A stretch of DNA of 5,591 nt from Candidatus Bathyarchaeota archaeon (GTDB taxonomy: Archaea; Thermoproteota; Bathyarchaeia; TCS64): positions 1 to 5,591 of the forward strand of contig JABXKY010000009.1 of the NCBI GenBank assembly GCA_013619005.1, read 5' to 3'. The notes below the pieces were generated by a model, which saw only the letters and a list, made by a program, of their open reading frames with translations, made no database searches and was not told the origin of the DNA. Below, one piece after another: positions 1 to 5,543 of the stretch (the stretch's first letter is position 1; every line of letters starts with the position of its first letter). Position numbers and translations under genes: made by a program.

Positions 1-1
1 A

Positions 2-256
2 AAGATAGTGTATCAAGCTTCTGTCGCGTTGTTCGCGTTGGCCGCTATGATCTACGGCAGACCCGTGAGCTTCCCCGATAACGTTCATACGTTACATGGT
101 TTACCATTGACCTGGGGTGTGCACCAGTTAATTACCATCGTTGGACCGGTCGATACGTGGATGGTTAACTTAGTCAACCTTACCCTGAATCTAGTATTCT
201 GGTTTGGTCTTGTTTTAATAACCCCAGTTCTCGTTGAGCGTTATATCTCAAAATAG
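2..256 (+). CDS. small two-helix membrane protein, probably 5'-truncated by the window edge
   Basis: The frame is open from the first bases of the window and stops at TAG 254-256. A GTG at 8-10 would give an 82-residue protein, but the first hydrophobic stretch (about residues 3-17) then starts abruptly. This suggests that the true start lies upstream and that the GTG is internal. Visible features are a first membrane segment, a loop carrying HGLPLTW (residues 30-36 counted from the GTG), and a second strong membrane segment around residues 52-76 containing NLTLNLVFWFG, ending in a short basic tail. Small archaeal membrane proteins with a G-x-P-L-x-W loop followed by an N-x-x-x-x-x-x-F-W helix are familiar to me, but I know no function for them. 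It is convergent with the hydrogenase protease, 19 bp away. No function is assigned. Confidence 0.6.
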   Translation, partial: KIVYQASVALFALAAMIYGRPVSFPDNVHTLHGLPLTWGVHQLITIVGPVDTWMVNLVNLTLNLVFWFGLVLITPVLVERYISK

Positions 257-264
257 AAAAAACC
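257..264 (-). terminator. oligo-T tract after the hydrogenase maturation protease
   Basis: Just past the protease stop codon, the minus strand reads GGTTTTTTC, with the six T residues at 262-257 in the short convergent gap. Archaeal RNA polymerase terminates at T-rich tracts, so this is a plausible terminator. No stable hairpin is evident before it. Confidence 0.4.
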
Positions 265-275
265 ACTATGGGAGG

Positions 276-758
276 CTATTCTGAGAGCACTTGGATTAGG
301 GTATCTGCTATAGAAACAGCCGCTTCCTCTATTTCCCGGCTCATTGGCATATCGAAATCAATTGTTTTGGGTTGGATTCCAAGCAGGATAACGGGAACAT
401 CGATGCTCTTCTCGATATAGCTGATGAATAGGGTCAAGGGAAGGCTGTGGGTGGATAACGCCTGACCCCCGATCTGGGCGCCAGTTATGAGCATGGTCTC
501 CCCTACCTGCCCCCTAAAGTTGGCGGCATCGATGAGCATAACATGGGTTGGCTTATACTTCTCCACCTTACCTGTGAATGCCTCTGGTACCGTCTCGGCG
601 TTGATGAGCATCACGTTTTCAAGAGGTCTCTCCTGGAGGAGTTCTATGATCCTGGGTCCAACACCATCATCGGCCCTCATGGGGTTGCCCACGCCTACAA
701 GAACTACTCTATTCTCTCTGTCCCCGAAGTAGCCCCGGAGACCCTCTGCAAGTTCCAT
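276..758 (-). CDS. [NiFe]-hydrogenase maturation endopeptidase (HycI/HybD family)
   Basis: This 160-residue protein belongs to the hydrogenase maturation protease family (peptidase family M52). These enzymes clip the C-terminal tail of a [NiFe]-hydrogenase large subunit once nickel has been inserted. The nucleotide-like fold opens with VVLVGVGNPMRADDGVG (residues 18-34). The three expected nickel-sensing ligands can be placed: D31 in the DDG motif, D77 in LIDAANF and H104 in STHSLPL. Their spacing (46 and 27 residues) is close to that of E. coli HycI (D16, D62, H90). The length is typical. The ATG at 758 is the first good start, and a T-rich box at 791-781 lies about 28 nt upstream, suggesting a leaderless mRNA with no Shine-Dalgarno. 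It follows the luciferase-like oxidoreductase on the same strand after 45 bp. No hydrogenase subunit is in the window, so its substrate is unknown. It could also serve an F420-reducing hydrogenase (FrcD/FrhD-like). Confidence 0.9.
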   Translation of the reverse strand: MELAEGLRGYFGDRENRVVLVGVGNPMRADDGVGPRIIELLQERPLENVMLINAETVPEAFTGKVEKYKPTHVMLIDAANFRGQVGETMLITGAQIGGQALSTHSLPLTLFISYIEKSIDVPVILLGIQPKTIDFDMPMSREIEEAAVSIADTLIQVLSE

Positions 759-780
759 TCGGTTCTGATGTGGGCTAGCG

Positions 781-791
781 ACGTAAAAAGG
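781..791 (-). promoter_or_regulatory. possible TATA box for the hydrogenase protease
   Basis: The minus strand reads CCTTTTTACGT here, centred about 28 nt upstream of the protease ATG. Archaeal TATA boxes sit about 26 nt before the transcription start, so this would place the start almost at the ATG. The same T-run may instead be part of a terminator for the preceding gene. I cannot separate the two from sequence alone. Confidence 0.3.
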
Positions 792-803
792 TTTGAAGAA
801 AAA
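785..803 (-). terminator. T-rich tract after the luciferase-like oxidoreductase
   Basis: Immediately after the TAA of the oxidoreductase, the minus strand reads TTTTT, a nine-base non-T-rich gap, then TTTTT again. Paired T-runs of this kind are typical of archaeal intrinsic termination. If it works only partially, the protease downstream would be read from both its own promoter and that of the oxidoreductase. Confidence 0.35.
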
Positions 804-1745
804 TTAGAGTTGGGACGCGACCTGGTCCTTGAACTTGGCCAGCATCTCAATGTTGGAGGAGATATCATTGTAAGGTCTAACGTTGATGACGCTCATCGTC
901 ATGCCCAGGTCCATGGCCTTCCTCCACTTCTCGATGAGAACCTCAGGGGTGCCCACAAAGTCGTTCTCGGCGATGGCCTTTGCGTCCTTACCGGCTGCCT
1001 TCTGCTTCTGCAGGTAGACATCATAATCCTCCCGTGTATCGAAGAGCCACACGCTGGGAGCGAAGCCGTGGATGAAGACATCGTCAACGGTCTTGCCCAG
1101 CTTCTCGATGGCAGGGTGATATATGCCCAGTATACGCTCGATGTTGGCAAGGTTACCGCTGCTGTTGATGCCATCAGCATACTTGGCGGCGATTTTAATC
1201 ATCCTAGACTGCCTAGCGCCGACGCTGATCTTCAGGTGATCTGTGACCGGCCTCGGGATGTTGATGGCCTCCTTGAGCTTCCAGTACTTGCCCTCGAAAC
1301 TGAACACCGGGTTGTCAAACATGCCCCTGATAATCTGAACTGACTCCTTGAGCCTTGTAACTCGCTGGGCCGCGCTGGGCATCCCACTGCCCTTCTCCAT
1401 GAAGTCGTAGCCAAGGTACTCCTGCTCGGCCCACCCCGCGCCCAGGATAAGCTCAAACCTGCCATTAGTCATGATATCCAAGGCCGTTGCTGATTTTGCC
1501 AGGTACGCCGGGTTCCTGATGCTGTTGAAAAGCGTGATATGACCCACCTTGATCTTGCTCGTCTGCATACCCAAGCCGGTGATGGCCGTCCACGCCTCAA
1601 GGTAGGGCTCCTTTCCACCATCGGCGAAGCCGTTCACATGGTCGTTCAAAAAGACGCCATAGTAGTCAAGCTCCTCCACTCCGAGGGAAAACTCAAGCAT
1701 CTTCTCGTACGTGACCGCTCCGCGGATGAAAACTCCGAATTCCAT
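804..1745 (-). CDS. luciferase-like (LLM class) flavin/F420-dependent oxidoreductase
   Basis: This 313-residue TIM-barrel protein belongs to the luciferase-like monooxygenase superfamily, whose members use F420 or FMN to transfer hydride or oxygen to varied substrates. Family hallmarks are the N-terminal strand MEFGVFI, a DH pair at residues 35-36, and the strand GRFELILGAGWAEQEYLG (95-112). Further hallmarks are R128-R131 with the helix ESVQIIRGMF, FEGKYWKL (150-157), ISVGARQSRMIKIAAKYADG (173-192), and the C-terminal VGTPEVLIEKW (264-274). The overall pattern resembles F420-dependent members, and an archaeal host favours F420, but the cofactor is inferred. The substrate is unknown. The ATG at 1745 fits the family's usual N-terminus. 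A TATA-like GTTTAAAAAC is centred 26-27 nt upstream, so the mRNA is probably leaderless. The next gene on this strand is the hydrogenase protease, 45 bp on. The co-location may mean a shared redox context, though nothing proves it. Confidence 0.88.
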   Translation of the reverse strand: MEFGVFIRGAVTYEKMLEFSLGVEELDYYGVFLNDHVNGFADGGKEPYLEAWTAITGLGMQTSKIKVGHITLFNSIRNPAYLAKSATALDIMTNGRFELILGAGWAEQEYLGYDFMEKGSGMPSAAQRVTRLKESVQIIRGMFDNPVFSFEGKYWKLKEAINIPRPVTDHLKISVGARQSRMIKIAAKYADGINSSGNLANIERILGIYHPAIEKLGKTVDDVFIHGFAPSVWLFDTREDYDVYLQKQKAAGKDAKAIAENDFVGTPEVLIEKWRKAMDLGMTMSVINVRPYNDISSNIEMLAKFKDQVASQL

Positions 1746-1766
1746 GGAAGGATACCCCCGGTCATC

Positions 1767-1776
1767 GTTTTTAAAC
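1767..1776 (-). promoter_or_regulatory. TATA box of the luciferase-like oxidoreductase
   Basis: GTTTAAAAAC on the minus strand is centred 26-27 nt upstream of the ATG at 1745. That is the canonical archaeal TATA-to-start distance for leaderless transcription. It sits directly after the end of the small upstream reading frame (TAA at 1784-1786), a tight but ordinary gene-promoter-gene layout. Confidence 0.6.
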
Positions 1777-1837
1777 CGATAGCTTATCTCTTCCTCAACT
1801 GCTCCACCCTGCGGCGCCTGACCTTGTACTCTATCTC

Positions 1838-2029
1838 CTACCTGAAACGTCGAAGCTTACCCTCGTGCACCCTGATTTTATCGAGAAGTACATCGATGTT
1901 GGTTACCTCATCGTCGGAAAAAATATGGTTAGAGACCATGAGGAGGTAATCGTCGATTGCGCAGTTATCGATAAAGTCAAGTAGATTGGAAATTACGGTT
2001 TTAGAGGCAGTTATTAAAAAGCATAACAT
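1838..2029 (-). CDS. small hypothetical protein, possibly interrupted by an in-frame TAG
   Basis: A likely small gene fills most of the gap between the oxidoreductase and the transporter. From the ATG at 2029 it encodes 63 residues to a TAG at 1838-1840. In the same frame 17 more codons follow (EIEYKVRRRRVEQLRKR), ending at TAA 1784-1786. The start at 2029 is chosen because an A/T-rich box (2045-2058, minus strand) lies about 26 nt upstream. A longer frame from 2095 and a shorter one from 1939 are also possible. Codon choice (AGG, AAG, GAG, GTG) matches neighbouring genes both before and after the TAG, and the C-terminal part reads as a charged, arginine-rich helix. There is no recognisable domain. 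It may be a nonsense-mutated gene, a real 63-residue protein with a chance extension, or non-coding. I favour a real but possibly decayed gene. Confidence 0.4.
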   Translation of the reverse strand: MLCFLITASKTVISNLLDFIDNCAIDDYLLMVSNHIFSDDEVTNIDVLLDKIRVHEGKLRRFR

Positions 2030-2044
2030 AGGCTTTAATTTTAA

Positions 2045-2060
2045 CTTTATAATAAAAATA
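2045..2060 (-). promoter_or_regulatory. possible TATA element upstream of the small hypothetical gene
   Basis: The stretch 2010-2060 is strikingly A/T-rich. On the minus strand it contains TTTTTATTATAAAG, centred 22-28 nt upstream of the ATG at 2029. This fits an archaeal TATA box for a leaderless small transcript. Low-complexity A/T content makes chance matches likely. Confidence 0.3.
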
Positions 2061-2074
2061 CGGATAAGAGGCAA

Positions 2075-2082
2075 GCTTAAAC
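2075..2082 (+). promoter_or_regulatory. weak TATA-like element before the MFS transporter
   Basis: GCTTAAAC is centred about 38 nt before the ATG at 2117, which would put transcription start near 2105 and leave a leader of about 12 nt. The A/T-rich block at 2045-2060 is an alternative. No Shine-Dalgarno sequence precedes the ATG. This is a weak call. Confidence 0.25.
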
Positions 2083-2116
2083 ACAGGTATGGCACGTTAA
2101 GCTAGTCTGGTAAAAC

Positions 2117-3364
2117 ATGACTGACAAACCGCCCATAAAGACACGAGTATTCTATGGCTGGGTAATGGTAGCCCTGGCGGGGTTCACCCTGTTCTTCAGC
2201 GGACCGGGGCAGACCTTCAGCGTCAGCATGTACATCGACAGCTACATCAATGATTTCGGATGGACCAGGAGCACGGTCTCAGGGATGTACAGCATGGGCA
2301 CCCTCGCAGCAGGAATGATTATGGGCGTAGTAGGCACGCTCTTCGACAGATATGGCCACAGAAAGATGGGTACGGCTGTCGCAGTTCTATTCGGGATCGC
2401 CCTCCTTTACATGAGCACCGTCAAAACAGTTCCCATGCTGCTGTTAGGGTTCTTCCTCATCAGGCTGCTTGGACAGGGAAGCATGAGCTTGATAGGGACC
2501 ACGCTCGTGCCCCAGTGGTTCATTAAGAAGAGGGGCAGGGCAATCAGCATAGTCAGCGTGTTCGGTGCGTTGGGTATGGCAGCCATGCCGCCCATCAATA
2601 CTTGGATGATCCAGAATTTCAGTTGGCAAACAGGGTGGAGGGTCTGGGCGGTTGTGATGTGGGTAGTGGTGGCGCCCACAGTGTATTTCTTCATCAGGAC
2701 TCGCCCCGAGGACGTTGGGCTCAGCCCCGACAACGAAACGCGCGTACTGATAGATGGGGGGTTTGGAGTGGCCGAGGAGGTCAGTTGGACACTTAACGAG
2801 GTGATACGCACCCGTGCATTCTGGATGATACTATATACGGTCATAATACCGTCGGCAATTATCACTGGATGTGTATTCCACCAGATCAGTATCCTGGGGC
2901 AGGCCGGGTTAACCCCGGAAAAAGTGGCGCTGATAAGCAGCGTAACGAGCCTCATCAGGCTCCCACTGGTGCTGGTGGCTGGCCAGTTGGCCGACAGGGT
3001 CCAGTTAAGATACCTACTGGCAACTAGCCAGGCTGTATTGTTCATAATGCTCGTCTCCCTATACTTTGCGAACTCGGTGCCCCTGGTCATAGTATACGGG
3101 ATATTCATGGGAGTCCAAATGGCCCTGCAGGGGATTGTCATGGGAGTTATTTGGCCAGACTACTACGGAAGGAAGCATCTCAGCACCATCAGGGGAACAA
3201 CAATGATGGCCGGTGTGATCGGATCAGCCTTGGGACCCCTACCATACGGTTTCGCGTACGACGTTTTCGGAGGGTACACGGAGGTGGTAATAGTATCGAT
3301 GCTGTTCCCACTGATAGGAACCGCCTTCGCATTATGGGCCGAGAAGCCAGTGAAAATGGCCTAG
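2117..3364 (+). CDS. major facilitator superfamily transporter, MCT/OFA-like
   Basis: This is a 415-residue secondary transporter with twelve predicted membrane helices. They lie approximately at residues 13-31, 53-72, 84-102, 105-124, 140-160, 172-193, 231-253, 265-290, 297-318, 321-343, 361-383 and 388-407, with a cytoplasmic loop at about 194-230. The MFS signature between helices 2 and 3 is intact as GTLFDRYGHRK (73-83), and a degenerate copy, GQLADRVQLRYL, lies at 289-300. The opening FYGWVMVALAGFTLFFS and the RTRPEDVGLSPD after helix 6 (194-205) resemble monocarboxylate and oxalate:formate antiporter-type members, so an organic anion is the best guess for the substrate. It stands alone on the plus strand, and its stop overlaps the convergent nitroreductase stop by four bases. 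The ATG at 2117 places a short cytoplasmic tail before helix 1, as usual. The substrate cannot be read from sequence. Confidence 0.9.
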   Translation: MTDKPPIKTRVFYGWVMVALAGFTLFFSGPGQTFSVSMYIDSYINDFGWTRSTVSGMYSMGTLAAGMIMGVVGTLFDRYGHRKMGTAVAVLFGIALLYMSTVKTVPMLLLGFFLIRLLGQGSMSLIGTTLVPQWFIKKRGRAISIVSVFGALGMAAMPPINTWMIQNFSWQTGWRVWAVVMWVVVAPTVYFFIRTRPEDVGLSPDNETRVLIDGGFGVAEEVSWTLNEVIRTRAFWMILYTVIIPSAIITGCVFHQISILGQAGLTPEKVALISSVTSLIRLPLVLVAGQLADRVQLRYLLATSQAVLFIMLVSLYFANSVPLVIVYGIFMGVQMALQGIVMGVIWPDYYGRKHLSTIRGTTMMAGVIGSALGPLPYGFAYDVFGGYTEVVIVSMLFPLIGTAFALWAEKPVKMA

Positions 3365-3918
3365 ATCCACTTCACTACCGGGGGCTTCTTGGGAGGCGCA
3401 TCTGGGAAATCGTCCGCATAGCCAAGAATTATGGGGCCGAAGATCTTCTCATCCTCCCTAAGCTCAAGCGCCTCCACGATCTCGGAGTTGTCGAGGACCT
3501 GTGCCCCGAAGTAGAGGTAGCAACTTCCCAGTCCTAAGGAGTGGGCTGCTAGCATCATATTCTCCGTGACAAGGGCGCAATCCACTGCCCTTGCCCCAAT
3601 GACAAAGACTACACACGGGGCCTCATAGTAGACCGGGTCCTTCATCTCACCATAGTGTTTGACTGACTCGAAGTGTACCGGGTTGTTCTTCCTAATGTTC
3701 TCAAAGAACCTCTTCCAGTTGGCGTACGCTGTATCGTAGAGCTTTCCTCGCATCTCGGCGTCTGATACTACCACGAACCTCCACGCCTGAGTGTTGTTTC
3801 CGGTGGGCGCGTAGTTGCCTGCCTCGATTACCTTCTCGATTAACTCCTTAGGCACAGGCAAATCCTTGTAGCTGCGGACTGACCGCCTGGTCTTGATGTT
3901 CTCCAAAACGGGGTTCAT
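3361..3918 (-). CDS. nitroreductase-family FMN flavoprotein
   Basis: This 185-residue protein has the features of the FMN-dependent nitroreductase family, usually homodimers that transfer two electrons from NAD(P)H to nitro compounds, quinones or other acceptors. The N-terminal phosphate-binding motif is TRRSVRSYKD (residues 10-19), followed by YAPTGNNTQAWRFVVV (36-51), where family members contact FMN. DCALVTENMMLAAHSLGLGS (113-132) is the conserved helix near the second subunit's flavin. The C-terminal segment, GYADDFPDAPPKKPPVVKWI, is a typical GYP-like ending. Length and start are normal. A weak TATA-like TTTCTTATCC is centred about 26 nt upstream of the ATG, consistent with leaderless transcription. 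It is convergent with, and overlaps by four bases, the MFS transporter. A true nitro substrate is not implied, and other family roles such as enone or flavin reduction remain open. Confidence 0.9.
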   Translation of the reverse strand: MNPVLENIKTRRSVRSYKDLPVPKELIEKVIEAGNYAPTGNNTQAWRFVVVSDAEMRGKLYDTAYANWKRFFENIRKNNPVHFESVKHYGEMKDPVYYEAPCVVFVIGARAVDCALVTENMMLAAHSLGLGSCYLYFGAQVLDNSEIVEALELREDEKIFGPIILGYADDFPDAPPKKPPVVKWI

Positions 3919-3939
3919 GCCAAGTAGAGACCTGTAATC

Positions 3940-3949
3940 GGATAAGAAA
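3940..3949 (-). promoter_or_regulatory. weak TATA-like box of the nitroreductase
   Basis: TTTCTTATCC on the minus strand is centred about 26 nt upstream of the ATG at 3918, the position expected for leaderless transcription. The match to a TATA consensus is poor. The A/T-rich tract at 4003-4017 is an alternative promoter that would give a leader of about 60 nt. Confidence 0.3.
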
Positions 3950-4002
3950 CCTACGTGTCCCTATTTCCATCATATAGGTCAACAAGCAAGAGGTTAGCAC
4001 CG

Positions 4003-4019
4003 TATAAAATAAAAAAAGG
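4003..4019 (-). terminator. T-rich terminator of the PH-like-domain gene
   Basis: Right after the TAA at 4023-4025, the minus strand reads CCTTTTTTTATTTTATA: a run of seven T residues, one A and four more T residues. This is the clearest archaeal-style oligo-T terminator in the window. The rest of the 104-bp gap to the nitroreductase start shows nothing else I can support. Confidence 0.55.
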
Positions 4020-4022
4020 TGG

Positions 4023-4409
4023 TTATTGTTCCAGGAAAACCACTTCTGCGTTTACGGGGGACTGATTCAATAGATCTTGCAACGCGTTCAAAACGGTCTT
4101 TGCGGATAGATCACTGGTCTCAATTATGCTCTCACCGGTCTGGTGGCCCAAGTTCATTTTGTAGCGGCCATCCAACTTTACCTCCTTGAGGTCTGTGTAC
4201 GGGACGTCGAGTTCCACGTTATAGGATTTCTTGAGGAAGCCTTTAGAGCTCACGAATAGGAGTTTTTCGTTTGATAGGCAGAGATACCCATATTTTTTGT
4301 CGAGGGTACACGTGTAAGTCTTTTGTATTGTGTCAGAAGGATCTAGTTTTCCTGAGGCCATATCGTGCCAAGGTTTTGACATTTCAAACCCGTGTAGGTG
4401 ATACATCAT
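4023..4409 (-). CDS. small protein with a PH/GRAM-like domain
   Basis: This 128-residue soluble protein has no signal peptide or membrane helix. The core from about residue 28 to 116 has the look of a bacterial/archaeal PH- or GRAM-like fold. It starts with strands around GYLCLSNEKLLFVSSKG (41-57), continues with SYNVELDVPYTDLKEVKL and ESIIETSD, and closes with an amphipathic helix KTVLNALQDLLNQ (104-116). The pattern of 'G-Y-L-x-L-S/T-N-x-x-L-x-F' followed by 'I/V-P-x-x-D-L/I' is common in prokaryotic PH-like proteins of unknown role. Start choice is open: ATGs at 4409 and 4406 are adjacent, and M10 at 4382 is possible. The TATA-like TTTGTATATA at 4447-4438 would place the RNA start near 4414 and favours 4409. 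The promoter lies inside an 8-bp inverted repeat. It follows the AbrB-PhoU regulator on the same strand, 86 bp on. No ligand or partner can be named. Confidence 0.75.
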   Translation of the reverse strand: MMYHLHGFEMSKPWHDMASGKLDPSDTIQKTYTCTLDKKYGYLCLSNEKLLFVSSKGFLKKSYNVELDVPYTDLKEVKLDGRYKMNLGHQTGESIIETSDLSAKTVLNALQDLLNQSPVNAEVVFLEQ

Positions 4410-4426
4410 GAGGTCGATAAATATTT

Positions 4427-4455
4427 CTTCTATACAGTATATACAAATATAGAAG
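4427..4455 (-). promoter_or_regulatory. promoter of the PH-like gene embedded in an inverted repeat (candidate operator)
   Basis: On the minus strand, ATTTGTATATA (4448-4438) is a good archaeal TATA box whose centre lies about 31 nt before the ATG at 4409. It is flanked by a perfect 8-bp inverted repeat, CTTCTATA (4427-4434) and TATAGAAG (4448-4455), with a 13-bp spacer and arm centres 21 bp apart, about two helical turns. A dimeric repressor bound there would cover the TATA box. The binding protein is unknown. Confidence 0.45.
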
Positions 4456-4495
4456 GTATTACTGGGAGAGAAGGGCTAAAATGATAATTTGGTCG

Positions 4496-5509
4496 CTACT
4501 TCTCGGGTTTGAATGCCTTGTCAATGGTTACCTCCGCGATATCAGCGGCGTAATCTCCTATCATGAGTACGCTGTCCCTGATTACAAACAGGGGGTAGAA
4601 GAAAGGCTCACTCACCTTGATCTCAGGGAAAGGAGTAATGGATCTGGCCAGCTTCGAGAGTTCGTACTGTTGATCGATGATTAATCCACACTCCTCAACG
4701 GAACTTGACTTGAAAACCTCTATGGCGTTCTCGTATGCTTTGAAGCTGGACTCCGTAGTTTGTAACAGTGTCCCCCAGAGAGCGGCAGGAATGGCATCTT
4801 TATACCCCTCAAGCTGGATCACGCTGTCAGCAACCTTGTACACGTTATCGGCGACCCTCTCTATAAGGTCAACCAGTGTCTGAAGATCAAGGCAGTCCAG
4901 CATATCAACGCCAAGTTTCGTGGCCAATGATGGATCAATCGCGGCGGACCTGATGAGCCTCAAGAGGAAGAACATGAACTGGTCGACATCCTCCTCCAGA
5001 CTGATAACGGACCGGGCCAACTCATGATCCCATTCCTTCATTGCCCTGACGACATCATTGCACATGCTGAGTGTTATCATGTGCATACGATCGATGCCTG
5101 AAAAGATATCGGCCATGGACTCGTTCATCAGGGTCTGAAGGACTACGCTACTGGCGTTTGATGAAATTATACGCATGTAGAGGCTCTTCACCACGTTCCT
5201 GATGGCGGTCTGCTGAGCCACCGAGAAGATCCTATTGGAGTGGAGCTCAATATCAGAGTACCCATTGAGATAGCATCCTATCACAGTCCTAAATATCGCA
5301 TCAATGTGCTCGTCTTCGTCCACTTCTACTGTGATGAACCTAGCTGTGTCCCTCGGTTTTAACGCGGGGTGAATCACCAGGCTAAGGTCACGCTGAACTT
5401 CGAGCGCCAATATGTCTCCCCGATTCAGGTTGTTCGATTTTACCCAGGCTTTCGGGAGTGAAACGACTAAACTGGATTTTCCCAACGCCATAATCTTTCT
5501 AGTTTCCAA
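4496..5509 (-). CDS. AbrB-PhoU fusion regulator (PhoU-domain protein with N-terminal DNA-binding hairpin)
   Basis: This 337-residue protein begins with an AbrB/SpoVT-like swapped-hairpin domain (residues 1-47: TRKIMALGKSSLVVSLPKAW, then LNRGDILALEV). Two PhoU-type three-helix repeats follow. The first carries LIERVADNVYKVADSV (215-230) and the second RDSVLMIGDYAADIAE (311-326), which match the E/D-x-x-x-D metal-binding pattern of PhoU. PhoU proteins usually report phosphate status by contacting the Pst transporter or a histidine kinase. The archaeal AbrB fusion probably binds DNA directly, acting as a phosphate-linked transcription regulator. The start is a TTG at 5509. No ATG or GTG precedes it before the in-frame TAG, and the next ATG (5491) would remove METRKI, part of the first hairpin strand. 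No pst genes are visible, but a divergent gene may start beyond the right edge. The role is well supported as a family assignment and inferred for phosphate. Confidence 0.87.
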   Translation of the reverse strand: METRKIMALGKSSLVVSLPKAWVKSNNLNRGDILALEVQRDLSLVIHPALKPRDTARFITVEVDEDEHIDAIFRTVIGCYLNGYSDIELHSNRIFSVAQQTAIRNVVKSLYMRIISSNASSVVLQTLMNESMADIFSGIDRMHMITLSMCNDVVRAMKEWDHELARSVISLEEDVDQFMFFLLRLIRSAAIDPSLATKLGVDMLDCLDLQTLVDLIERVADNVYKVADSVIQLEGYKDAIPAALWGTLLQTTESSFKAYENAIEVFKSSSVEECGLIIDQQYELSKLARSITPFPEIKVSEPFFYPLFVIRDSVLMIGDYAADIAEVTIDKAFKPEK

Positions 5510-5543
5510 AAGGGACGCCCCATAATGGAAACTCGTAACCTGC

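Noticed and set aside
543..1343. A 266-codon plus-strand open frame antisense to the protease and the oxidoreductase
   Set aside because: It spans two well-supported minus-strand genes and the gap between them, has no recognisable motif, and arises from the high GC third positions of the opposite strand.
1838..1840. Pyrrolysine insertion at the in-frame TAG of the small gene
   Set aside because: TAG is the ordinary stop of most genes in this window, whereas pyrrolysine-using archaea tend to avoid it. No pyl genes or UAG-suppressor context are visible.
1539..1949. A 136-codon plus-strand open frame running from the oxidoreductase into the upstream gap
   Set aside because: Half of it is antisense to the conserved N-terminus of the oxidoreductase and the rest is antisense to the more coding-like small minus-strand frame.
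2010..2062. A/T-rich block considered as a replication origin or attachment site
   Set aside because: It lacks repeated origin boxes, a tRNA end, direct repeats or a nearby integrase or Cdc6/Orc gene. Promoter A/T-richness explains it.
2407..3141. A 244-codon minus-strand open frame antisense to the MFS transporter
   Set aside because: The plus-strand frame encodes a complete 12-helix transporter with conserved motifs. The antisense translation has no domain and unlikely composition.
3151..3537. A 128-codon plus-strand frame bridging the MFS end and the nitroreductase
   Set aside because: It is a shifted frame of the transporter followed by antisense of the nitroreductase, with no domain or start signal.
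4481..4883. Two plus-strand frames inside the AbrB-PhoU gene
   Set aside because: Both are antisense to a conserved PhoU repeat and show no ribosome site or motif.
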